From Spisula solida (Eukaryota; Mollusca; Bivalvia; Venerida; Mactridae), in contig OX365952.1 in NCBI GenBank assembly GCA_947247005.1, forward strand, positions 47,100,722 through 47,164,721: a DNA stretch of 64,000 bases, read 5' to 3'. The notes beneath the pieces are model-generated. The model made no database searches. It was given only the letters and a program-made list of their open reading frames with translations, and had not been told where the DNA came from. Made by a program: the position numbers and the translations under genes. Below, piece after piece: positions 44,960 to 55,057 of this stretch (its first letter is position 1; the number at the start of each line of letters is the position of its first letter).

Positions 44960-46150
44960 TTTTTTCAATTTGATATGTCATAAGAAATAAAGCTTATTTC
45001 AATATTACACGCAACGTCGACAGTCAAAATATTGGTCGTCAAATACCGCAGGCGTTATTGGTTCCCGCCGTATATAGCCGGGTCAAATGGTCGGTCGGTT
45101 GCCACGTCTTTTTCTTAACAAATAGTTTGCCCCTATAGTGGGATTCAGACATATGTGCTACGCTTGCGAAGTACGTACCACCCGGCTATCGCAACAACGA
45201 ATCCCCCACCAAGTGCGCAAGCACGAGAAATACAATGCAGAAGGTTGATAAATTGACGACACCACTGACTGTTATACTAGATCGGTAAGTAGATTTTCCT
45301 ACAGCAGAAATGCAGGTGGTAGGTTGGAGACACATGACCTGTGCAACTCTTCAAGTGAAACTAGTATAGTTCAACCCGTACAACCCATGTTGAAGGCAGT
45401 TTTGTTGACAGAAGTCAGCTGAACACAAGGTTTACGCGACGCTAGGATAAGGTACGTGCTAGTGTTGATACTTTTTTCGATGGTTTTGAGAGGAGAAATC
45501 ACGTATGGATACAATTGGAGTGAAGAATAAACTACTTGTACATACACTTTTTAGGAGCACAAGGGCTATATTAATCGAGAAAACAGATGTTAAATATTTG
45601 ATGTTTACAAACCTTCGACATTTTCTCATTTGATATTCAATTCTGGACTTAATTTGTGGTTTTGAAGAATTATGTCACGAGAAATAGACTTGAATCATTC
45701 TTCAACGAATCTGTCGATTCCGTTTTGTGAAATGTTCATTTTGTGTGAAGATGCAGAGTTTTGAAATTGACAAGTTACAACAAAATCGCTAACGGAATAG
45801 GCAGCTTTGATTTTCCAACACTAACCACTAAGCAAATTGTATAATATTTTTTATTGCTACACATGTATAATTGAATATAAGTGTGTATGTAATTTAAGAC
45901 ACAGTATGCAAACATCAACGTAGCAAGATGACCTCGCATATTATCTATATGTATATAAATCATAATATTAATTAAACAGAAAGTTCCGTGAGTAACGTAT
46001 GTAGTTATTTCGTCTACATGTGTGTAACAACTATACAAGTTTACCGCGTGGTTCCAAACTATGGAATGCACCAGTAAAAGTGTTCGTATAATGATTATGT
46101 CATAATACAAATGCACATGTATCACAATACACTGTTATGTAGGCCTAAAT
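44960..46150. other. intergenic, nothing recognised
   Basis: No coding exon or bounded element is evident. The minus-strand frame at 45775-46125 runs into degraded 65-bp repeat sequence and has no domain. Confidence 0.35.
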
Positions 46151-46154
46151 TGTA

Positions 46155-47400
46155 TATTGAAATGTTAGTCCAATTTTACAAACGCACGTGTATCACAAAA
46201 TAGTGTAATGCACGTTGTACGAGGGATGATCCATATATAACGAGAAAATGCTTATAATTTTGTTATGATCCGTAAGATTTTACTCAAACTTTGACTAGTA
46301 GTAATAACATACATTAGCAATGTTTCCCTGAATGTTCATAATTACAGCGACATCATGTTTAAATCTATGGTTGCTAAGGTAACACTCGATGCGCCAAGGC
46401 GGGGCATTTTTCGGAGTTTTCACTATTTTCACGCAAATTCAAACCCTCACAGTTTTAATGTAAGCAATAGCACCGTGATGACAATTGGTACTTTGGGTCA
46501 CGTCAGACTCATCTGACTGATGATGACGTCTTACACGGGTTGTGTTGTCATTCGTTACGTCACGCACGTGTTATCGTTCCGCGATAGTAAAATTACCGAA
46601 GACAAAAGAGTTTCAATGAAATTTTTAGTTTTGAAGAAAACAAGTAATAATAATATTGTGCACGATATTCAGTAATCATTTCGTGGTCATGTCGTGGTAA
46701 TAGCTTCGATTTGTGAACATAATAACATATTAAAATTGGACTGGAAAAAGGCTAGTAATCTAACGCAAAGTGGATGTAACGTGACGTCAAAGTCAGAACT
46801 ACGCACGAAAAGGTTGGATGCTTTGAATTAAATTCCTAAGGATGGCTATCGTGAGACTTTTTCAACTTTGTATGGCATTGGCGAAGACGTACACATATTG
46901 AAGGATGATAATCTGAAAAGTTTTTAAAAATTAATACAGTAAGGCCTAAGGTATGTGATCGTCAAATTGATCAAAGTTGAATTCTGAATAACGTTAAAAG
47001 GTGCAAAAATGACGTTGCCCCGCCTACCGGTTTCATAGGTTGGCAAAAATGTTCCAAACAATATTTTTTTCGATATATTTGAAAATTATTTCGTTCATGT
47101 TCTCCTAAGATATGTATTTACCCCCACACTAAATATTTTTAGAAAATACTTTGTAATTACAAAATTATAAGCATTTTCTCGTTATATATGGATCATCCCT
47201 CGTATATTGAAATGTTAGTCCAATTTCACAAACGCACGTGTATCACAAAATAGTGTTATGCACATTGTATATTGAAATGTTAGTCCAATTTCACAAACGC
47301 ACGTGTATCACAAAATAGTGTTACGTACATTGCATATTGATATGCTAGTCCATTTTAACAATGTGCTAGTAGAACAAAACAAACATATTTCAAGTTCAAG
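46155..47400 (+). repeat. 65-bp tandem repeat split by a transposon
   Basis: Units start TATTGAAATGTTAGTCCAAT and include CAAACGCACGTGTATCACAA. Unit starts lie at 46155, then 47205, 47270 and 47335 after the inserted element. Adding 65 to 46155 gives 46220, exactly the base after the left TA of the insertion. Each clear unit has CACGTG. Confidence 0.85.
46218..47204. mobile_element. 987-bp MITE with 44-bp perfect inverted repeats and TA target
   Basis: The left end reads CGAGGGATGATCCATATATA, then ACGAGAAAATGCTTATAATT and TTGT. The right end is its exact inverse. TA flanks both sides (46218-46219 and 47203-47204). The tandem repeat it entered supplies the empty site, where one TA is present, so the TA duplication is directly visible. 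The interior has CGGGGCA and TGCCCCG inverses but no transposase frame. It is a Tc1/mariner-type non-autonomous element by its target. Confidence 0.9.
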
Positions 47401-47484
47401 TATTTCCATTACCAAAAACAAATAGCAATGATCTCCAACATATGCTTCTCGTATGTTCGTCTTGTATGTTTTAAACACGATGGT

Positions 47485-47814
47485 CTAATCCCATAGGCTC
47501 TTCTTGGCAACAAGGCCAATACCAAACATAGCACAGAATTGCAACGCAGCGTTTCCACCAGAGTTCCGGTTACTCCAAGAGGATTTCGCTCGATCATGTC
47601 GACATCCGGAACATTTCTCGTCATAAAATGACGACATTAACCCTCCGTTACCCCACCCTCCACTTCCGGCAATGCATGAACTATTATGCGTGCCTTCCGG
47701 GTCCTTATTGTTCCCGTTGTTGCCCCAAGAGCTTCTGCCCCATCCTTGCTGTGACCCCGTGTTTCCATTGCTTGACCAACCGCTGTTTCCCCAAGAGGAG
47801 CCGCCTATACTCAT
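47485..47814 (-). CDS. small Gly/Ser/Asn/Trp-rich protein, uncertain
   Basis: A single open frame of 109 residues from ATG at 47814. The first half is of the type GGSSWGNSGWSSNGNTGS, with repeated SxWGN groups. The second half has cysteines, including CSGC, and a more hydrophobic stretch (FCAMFGIGLVAKKSLWD) at the end. There is no signal peptide and no domain I know. TTTCCAG on the minus strand, just upstream of the ATG, could be a splice acceptor in the 5' UTR. I see no AATAAA within 100 bases downstream. Composition is unlike the chance frames around it, which is the main reason to list it; it could still be a non-coding frame. Confidence 0.4.
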   Translation of the reverse strand: MSIGGSSWGNSGWSSNGNTGSQQGWGRSSWGNNGNNKDPEGTHNSSCIAGSGGWGNGGLMSSFYDEKCSGCRHDRAKSSWSNRNSGGNAALQFCAMFGIGLVAKKSLWD

Positions 47815-47859
47815 ACTAGTTTAGTCTGGAAATATATTTCGATAGGTGATTTTAAATTG

Positions 47860-48533
47860 ACTAACGCTTTCACAGTTACACCTTCAATATAACTTTATTT
47901 TATAGTTGCTTTAACCAGTTGCATAGACTTAATATATAGTACAAAAAATGTATCATTTAAATGTCATTTTGTATTTAATGTAACACATTACATATTATCT
48001 ATAGACACCACTTTTAGAAAAGTACTAAAATTTACCTGTAGATAATGCCGTGAACATTGTAATGTATTTGTCCATTTTTTTGCCATTAATTTCCAATTTT
48101 TCGGATAGGTTCGACGATTGTTACTGATTGGAAGATATTTCAATCATTCAGCCACACTAATCGTGTCTTTCAGTTTGAAGATGTGGTTAGAATTGTACAG
48201 ACTAACTCGTGATACGTTCGATACGATACCCGCGGCGCGTGAAGTATAACAAAACTCGAAATTGGAAATTTTGTCTGAATATTAAAAGCATATTGGAAAA
48301 TGCCTCTGGGAATTGTCTTAATTTGTAATTTCAAGATTATGATCAATTGTCCGAGCATGCACAGTAAACGTGAACACGACCTTGTAAATCTAGGTCTAGA
48401 CTATAAAAATATGTAACAGTCAATTTAAATGATAGTTGAACATATTTGTTGACTACTGACAAAACTCGGCCGTCCTACTAAGAAGACATTATACATATTG
48501 TCGATTTCTGCTGCCCGTAGTTCGTACATGTTA
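47860..48533. other. intergenic, nothing recognised
   Basis: AT-rich sequence without a gene or bounded repeat. Confidence 0.4.
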
Positions 48534-48754
48534 AGCTTAGGTCCCACTGAGCATTTTTTCCTCGGCGATGTACTCCCGATTTAAATTTATGCGTTACCAG
48601 GACATCGGGAACAGGTCAGTCGTGGTCTAGGAGAAGCTTTGGGAAGTCATGAGAAAGTGTGCGATAAAGGAAGGAATCGTGATGAATCGGATGGTATCGG
48701 AAGATATCGGGAGAACATCGCCAATGAGGAATTTCTCAGTGGGACCTAGGCTTA
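48534..48754. mobile_element. MITE of the CCTAGGTCCCACTGAG family, 221 bp
   Basis: It runs from AAGCTTAGGTCCCACTGAG to CTCAGTGGGACCTAGGCTT. The interior is in the opposite orientation to the copy at 26752 (CCTCGGCGATGTACTCCCGA is at the left here). Confidence 0.85.
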
Positions 48755-49689
48755 AAGTACCACGACGAGGATCTAGTTATCATGAACTTGTTAGACTTTC
48801 AGCTTTTTGATGGGTTTCTTTTTCTCGTTCAGTTATGTGTTGGGCATGATGCCGTTTGATTGTGGTCTGTGCTATTTCTGTGTACCGTGCTCGGATGTTT
48901 CAGTTGAGTGCAACCTTCCTTGACCGGTTTCTCATTATTCTGTTCCATTACAGAAACCCCTTGGTCATTTTCACGACAGTTAACTGTACACTCAACGCAA
49001 GTGGAAAAACACAATGAATTTCATGTAAAATTTGCTAATTTCATTTCCTTAATTACTTGACGTATAGTGAGATGTATTTCACAAATTTATGTATATTTTA
49101 TCATTAAAAAATACTGATACGGTTATCACACAAATGTACAATTAACGACATGTAAGGTTTCACTTAAAATAACATTAAATACTAAGATTTAAAATCATTA
49201 AAATGCCATTTGAAATGCGTTTATTCAATAAATCCATTTAGTTTCAATGTTAATTTTCTATATATCTATTGTATCATATCATATAAGTCTCATCGCATTC
49301 GATGATTTTCGCCAGGTTTACATCGTACAAGGGTTGTCCGGAAAGTTTTGAGACTATTTAAAGAAATACCAGACACAATTTAATAAATAGTATACAGATG
49401 TTAATACGAGTATATATAAGTAATGCAACATCAGAAAAAATATTTAAGGCCATAATGACACTCCAGAATGGAAAATCGCCTTGACAAGACTTAAAACTAG
49501 CAGACGCATTTAAAGCAGACGCTAAAACAACAGACAAACTTCTAAACCGTCTTGTTACAAAAATATGGGAGACATTACCACTGAACTCGAAAAATGAGTT
49601 CATTTATGACATTAAGATTTAAGCAGACCTAAGTAAATGAAATATCGAGGTACCATTCAGTACCTGTTAAATACTAAACCGAATAATAT

Positions 49690-50655
49690 TAGACTACATC
49701 AAATACAAAGCAGGATTCAGAAAGGAAAGATCTTGTAATGACCCGGCAAATAGCAACCTTATGTATGATAATAGAACAATTGATTAAAACAGCTCACCTC
49801 ATATAAGTTTCATAGACATTGAAAATGCTTTTGAAATCTTTGGTAGCGATTTTTATGGAAAGTATTGGACCACTATAGAGGTCTAATATTAGGGCATCAT
49901 TAGAAACATGTACAATGGTGTGCCTCCGTAGCTCAATGGTTAACGCGCCTGTCGTCTAATCTGGCGACCCGGGTTCACATACTGGTTGAGGCACTCATAT
50001 GCCTGTCATATTTGAGCAGAAAGCTGACTGTCAAATAAAGGCTATAAAATGTCAAGTCATACATGGATGAGACACTAGTTATGAGTTTAAAGTTTGCATC
50101 TAATGTACGACAAGGCTGTTCGCCGTCCCCTTTTTTCGGTCTCTTAGCCATATAAGATCACGGATTGCAAACTTGCATGTGACCTTTTGAATGTTGAGAC
50201 AGATATGGAAATCCCAGAAAATAATAGAAAAGACCAAACTACTGAGAAACATGGGGTCTGACGAAAGCAAATTTAACGAAAACAAACTCCAAATGTTCAA
50301 GGAAGATCCTAAACATACTTGTGGTGACCGAATAAAATTCATTTAAATTGCAAATATCTATGGGAAAGAACAAATTAGATACCAGTCATCTCAGAAATAA
50401 AACCAAGGAAATAGATGGACATACCCTAAGGAAAGGTACCAACAACATCACTTTCGAGCTGTAAGATGGACACCACAAGGAATGACGTAACGATGACGAC
50501 TAAAGACAGTACTCGCGTAGAGCATGCAAGAATGAAATGGAAACATATATTACACGTGAAAAGCATGACAACAGCTAGAAATAAACAGATTCAGTTGGAG
50601 AGAAATTGTCTATGACTTATGCTCCACAGGTGGTCGAGTAACAAAGACTTAAGTC
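49690..50655 (+). pseudogene. RTE-type reverse transcriptase remnant
   Basis: Read in shifting plus-strand frames, the sequence gives AGFRKERSCNDPAN, then ISFIDIENAFEIF, IIRNMYN, VRQGCSPSPFFGLLAI, and later IDGHTLRKGTNNIT and LSMTYAPQVVE. These follow the order of the RTE-clade reverse transcriptase and its C-terminal region. Several stops and frameshifts, plus a SINE at 49920-50056, show it is dead. It lies inside the inverted-repeat element. Confidence 0.75.
49920..50056 (+). repeat. short tRNA-derived SINE inside the LINE remnant
   Basis: The head has TAGCTCAATGGTTAACGC and GGGTTCACATACT, with GCCTC and GAGGC able to pair as an acceptor stem. The body matches 25186-25325. Insertion splits the reverse transcriptase between the IIRNMYN and VRQGC motifs. 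Confidence 0.75.
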
Positions 50656-50709
50656 AAGTGAGCATTTCAATTGAATGTCGGTTTCGCAACTTTCCGGACA
50701 TCCCTAGTA

Positions 50710-51849
50710 TTTGTAATGTTTTATGGCTTTTCTTAACGTATTTATGAAAAATAAAATGTTAAGGTAAAATGTTTGTTTACTTTGAAGCAATAAGATGCTT
50801 CGTAGGGAAGACAAACAAGAAATACAACATAACACAGCTATGGCGTTAAACATATAAAAAAATACGTTTATGAGGTTATGGCCTTACGCATATGTATTAG
50901 TAACATGCATATTTGTGATTATTACATACATATATATACTGATGACTATGTACTTAGTCCTTGCGCCTATGAAATTGATAAGGGGTTTTGAAATTGCCTT
51001 GTCTGTCCGTCTGCAGCCATTTCTCTGTAACTACTTAGTAAAGTCGGTTACAATGCTCAGAATGCTGTGAAGATATCTGTAATGTTTTGACCCTTGTTTT
51101 TTTGAAAACCCTATTTGTTTGCTCATTGAAAATGCGAAAACACGAAAATACGACAAAGTTGAATTTGTCGTGTGTTCGACATTTCGTAGTGTTGCTTTGC
51201 TATGGCGAAAAAGCAAACATACGGCATGGCGTAAATCAGCCACTATAATTATATGTTTGTTTCCGGTCGTAGTGAAAAGTTAATTAAGTTTTATGTAAGG
51301 TTAGGTGTTTTTCAATTGGATCAACGGCTTCACAAAGAGTGACATGTGCCATCACACAGATATGTCCATTTTCTTATTTTTTATCGAGAGGGGATCCGAT
51401 ATGCATATACACCTTGGTCGTGATTTTGTAGGAAATCACGATATAATAACCTCATACCAACTCTCGTACTAATGTTCACATTTTTCATTGAATATTAAGA
51501 CATTGTGTATTGAAATTAAGTGATTTTGGTTAGTTAAATGCACGGAGCTAATCTAGCATTACGTCGTTTGAGCTGCTTTAATCCCATATTAGTAAATCAT
51601 AACTGTACGTAGTAATTTGATCTATATCTACTATATTTTCAAATAACAGCGGGGCAGGATATCTACATCTTTATTGTGAAGATCAATCATGGGAAGATTT
51701 GCGCTAGAAATACCATTGACGGGCTTAGTATTAGACCATCAGAATAGTGTCATGGCCTACATGTAAACATAATACCAGTACAGAATCATATTTAGATCCG
51801 ACTATAACAAATACAACCGTTTTCTTTATTCAGCTTAATTCATATTATT
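50710..51849. other. intergenic, nothing recognised
   Basis: No domain-bearing frame. The 66-codon frame at 50870-51070 is hydrophobic but lacks any supporting feature. Confidence 0.35.
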
Positions 51850-52660
51850 ACAATTCATTATTGTTGCAGTGAGCGAGACCAAGTCGCCATTTTTGGTGTA
51901 TGTGCGTGCGTTCGTCCGAGTTTGCCCGGACCATTACTTTGTTATTCTTTGACCAATCTTGCTTATATTTGGCATTAATGTTCACCTCCAAGAGGAGGAG
52001 TGTCATGCACAACCACAAGGTTCCTATCTCAACGGTCAATGCCACATTTGGAAGTCAAAGGTCAAACTGAAGCTTGTCCTGACCATAACTTTGTTATACA
52101 TTAATCAGTTTTTGTTATATTTGGCATTAATGTTAACCCCCATGAGGCGGAGTGTTATGCTCAGTCCCCAGGTTCCTACCTCAAAGTTCAAGGTCACAGT
52201 TGGAGGTGAAAGGTCGAATTGAAGCTTGTCCGGATCATGACTTTGTCATGCATTGACCAATCTTTCTTCTATTTGGCATGAATGTTAACCTCCATGAGGC
52301 GGAGTGTCATGTCCATCTCCCAGGTTCCTATCTCAAAGGTCAAGGTCAAATTGAAGCTTGGCCGGACCATAATTTTGGCATTCATTGAACAATCTTGTTA
52401 ATATATGGTTTGAATGCAAAGCTCCTTGAGACAGGTCATGCCCAACCCTAGGTTCCTATCTCAAAGGTCAAGGTCACAGTTGGAGGTCACAGGTCAAGTT
52501 GAAGTTTGTCCACTCCATTACTGTGTCATGCATTGGCCAATCTTGCTTATAATTGGTATGACTGTTAACCTCTATTAATCGGAGTGTCATGTGCAAAGGT
52601 CAAGGTCAGTATTGGAGGTAAAAGGTCAAATTGAAGTTCGTACGGAATATTTCTTCTTTA
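51850..52660 (+). repeat. AGGTCA-rich tandem repeat, about five units of 130-150 bp
   Basis: Units share TTGAAGCTTGTCCGGACCAT, TTGACCAATCTTGCTTATAT, TTAACCTCCATGAGGCGGAG, GGTTCCTATCTCAAAGGTCA and AGGTCACAGTTGGAGGTCA, with variation. The best-preserved unit has AGGTCAAGGTCA at 52465-52476 and AGGTCACAGGTCA at 52484-52496. A single related fragment lies at 10530-10740. I know this as a repeat type common in bivalve sequence; it is not coding. Confidence 0.75.
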
Positions 52661-53544
52661 TGCATGGTTTGGATTAGATGTAACTTGGCACATTTAAATT
52701 GGTGTTTTTTTTCAATGTGTGCCGAAGCTCGACATAATTTGCCCGAGGGCATGGATGTCTAGTATCATATTTACAGTAATTTGTCTCAACGCTTCCATTT
52801 CATACACCCTGGACACAACCCTATTTCGTGACGATATGTTTATGCAAATAAGATTTACAATGTTATACGTACATAAATTACATCTTGTAAAAACGAACGG
52901 TTATTATATTATTGATAAAAAATGAAGAGATAACAAGGACACTGCGAGTGTACTTCTATGTCAACACAAACACTTTTGCACTAGCTCTAAAATAGGTGAG
53001 ACTAGATTACTGTAGTAATATACTTACGCTCGTCGGTTAAACTAAAAACTATACTAAAGCTTCAATAATAACGGAAATACTCCTAAGGTAAACCGTATTG
53101 AAAAGGGAAATTAAAAAAATCAATTTCACCAGGACTAAAAGACAGTATTCTACATTTTTAAAACCTTACATGTTGCGGGTAAGGACCTTTTATCAAAGTC
53201 AAATAAATCATTAGGCCAGTGATATTAGTGACATGGAAGAAGAACGTAAAGATGTGTGTGAAACTACTTTAACTGAATCAGTTAATTTTTATGATAATTC
53301 AAATTAAAGGACATTTACCCCTGAAGACTATGGACATTCTACTCATACATTGTTATCATATTCAAAACTTATATAACATAACATTTATTTGGCATAATTC
53401 GTAACATATGTAATTGTATACATATATAGCCAGGGCACATATAAAAGTACATGTAATGAATGCATATTAATAATAACAGAGTTATATAAACAGTTTGTAT
53501 GTGCCAGTAGCGGTAAAAAGAGACATTTTCAATTTCTATCAAGG
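52661..53544. other. intergenic, nothing recognised
   Basis: AT-rich sequence that probably includes the 3' tail of the LINE remnant to its right. Confidence 0.35.
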
Positions 53545-54800
53545 GTAGCATAGTAAAAATTTAACAATTTGCCAAATTGTGCAAGTTGAGGTGGACACGA
53601 GACATACATGACATTTTTGTATGGTTGACCAGCTAGAGAAATACGTTTTGAAATATTTGGTTATTAGATTCCTCTGTTTTGGAAAAAATAATAAAAAATG
53701 GTATTCACTTTCAACGACTCCCATGTTGCATTGTAAACAAGTTCTATTTTGACCATAGGCAGTCAGCACGTACCCAAATACTTCCCCAGCCAAATCTGAT
53801 TTTACCACCGTTTACTATTACTATCTATAACAGACTACTAACAGAATTGCCGAGTATATAAGTGCCTGTCACATTTGTAGCCGTGTACGTTTATTATTCA
53901 TTGAAATGGTATATTAAGGGAATCAACGTGTAGGTACTATATTTTTCTGTCAGGATATATCAACACTTTAGTCCTTAAATACACACACTTTACACAACGA
54001 ACGTCAGAATCACGAACCACAATTCCTTAATTTGGTCGCTAATTTTGGCGTTCAGCACCACCCAGATTTCCACGCTTGTAAACGTGAATTTTGCCTTGAA
54101 ACAGAATGTATGCTTCACAAACGGGCCAAGCTGGTCATCCTTTCAGTTAGTGTAACTAAATAACTTACCTAACATGCCAATTAAACATAGCAACATTTCA
54201 CTAGTTAGATCGATAATTGAAAAAAAATGTACGAAATTCGTCTCCGTCAATTTCCAATTCTATTTAGTATTCTGATAAATTTTGACCTCAACAGATCTCG
54301 AAGCGATCGTTTGATTGGCCAGACTGTATGTCGCGTCATCCATAGTTGTTCAATCGTGAACGCTCGGCCATTTCCGTTTGTGTCCGGTGTATATACTAAA
54401 CACCATAATTGGTGACCAAATTCGTAATTCTGACTTATATTGTGTAATGGTTGTGTATTTAAGGACTGAAGTGTTGATATATCCTGAAAGTAAAATAACG
54501 TCGCTACACACTGTTACCCGTAATATAGCATTTGAATGAATAAATAAAAATACGACAAGTTATGTGACAGGCACTCCATTTTCCGATATTCGCCTTTCTT
54601 AGATATAGGTAAACAATGAGACAGTTGAATTGACTGGGGTACGTGCCAGTAGTAGGGTACGTGCTGGCTGCCTATGATTTTGACGTTCTATATTAAAGTA
54701 TCTTCCAGTTTCTATAGCTAGATCGTGACATGATAATATAAATCTTGTAACATCATCATTTGTATTCAAACGGTTAATGTACACAGTGGCTTTCAAACTT
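53545..54800 (-). pseudogene. LINE C-terminal remnant split by a foldback transposon
   Basis: On the minus strand, 54796-54677 codes INRLNTNDDVTRFIL, then IETGRYFNIERQN, and 53753-53545 continues RTCLQCNMGVVESEYHF and onward. The CxxC...ESEYHF pattern is like the cysteine-histidine tail of some LINE ORF2 proteins. Joining the two halves without the insertion and one target copy gives an unbroken frame across the junction, so the LINE was intact there when hit. Upstream parts of the LINE are not seen. Confidence 0.7.
53754..54676. mobile_element. 923-bp foldback DNA transposon with 8-bp target duplication
   Basis: ATTTTGAC lies directly on both sides (53746-53753 and 54677-54684). The ends are CATAGGCAGTCAGCACGTAC and GTACGTGCTGGCTGCCTATG, inverted with one mismatch. 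Inverted similarity continues inward to about 240 bases (AGTGCCTGTCACA, then CAGGATATATCAACACTT). The 8-bp duplication fits the hAT superfamily. No transposase is present. Confidence 0.9.
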
Positions 54801-55057
54801 TAAAATATATTAGACTAAGTACATATTAAGTGCTTTCTTCACAGACGAGCTAAAATCTAAATCTATTTTTTTTAAAGGAGACACGTACTGAATTTTAATA
54901 TTTAATTTATTCACAAATCAGTCGTTCTATGCATATGTTGGGTTTCATTAAAAACATTACGAACTTACTCATTAACGTGAAGCCATCATTTCGATTGTGT
55001 TGCTGCTACTTGCCATTTAAAGTCACTGCGAATTGAGTTGTTGAGTTTTATGCAAGA

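Larger units (their letters stand above)
49326..50709. mobile_element. mariner-type inverted-repeat element carrying LINE and SINE sequence
   Basis: The ends are TACAAGGGTTGTCCGGAAAG and CTTTCCGGACATCCCTAGTA, inverted with two mismatches and TA outermost. Most of the 1.4-kb interior is an RTE-like LINE remnant (about 49690-50655) that itself contains a SINE. No transposase frame is seen, so this is probably a MITE that received a LINE fragment. Confidence 0.65.

Noticed and set aside
50870..51070. Hydrophobic 66-codon frame, possible membrane peptide
   Set aside because: Composition follows from AT-rich DNA; no start context, signal or neighbour supports it.
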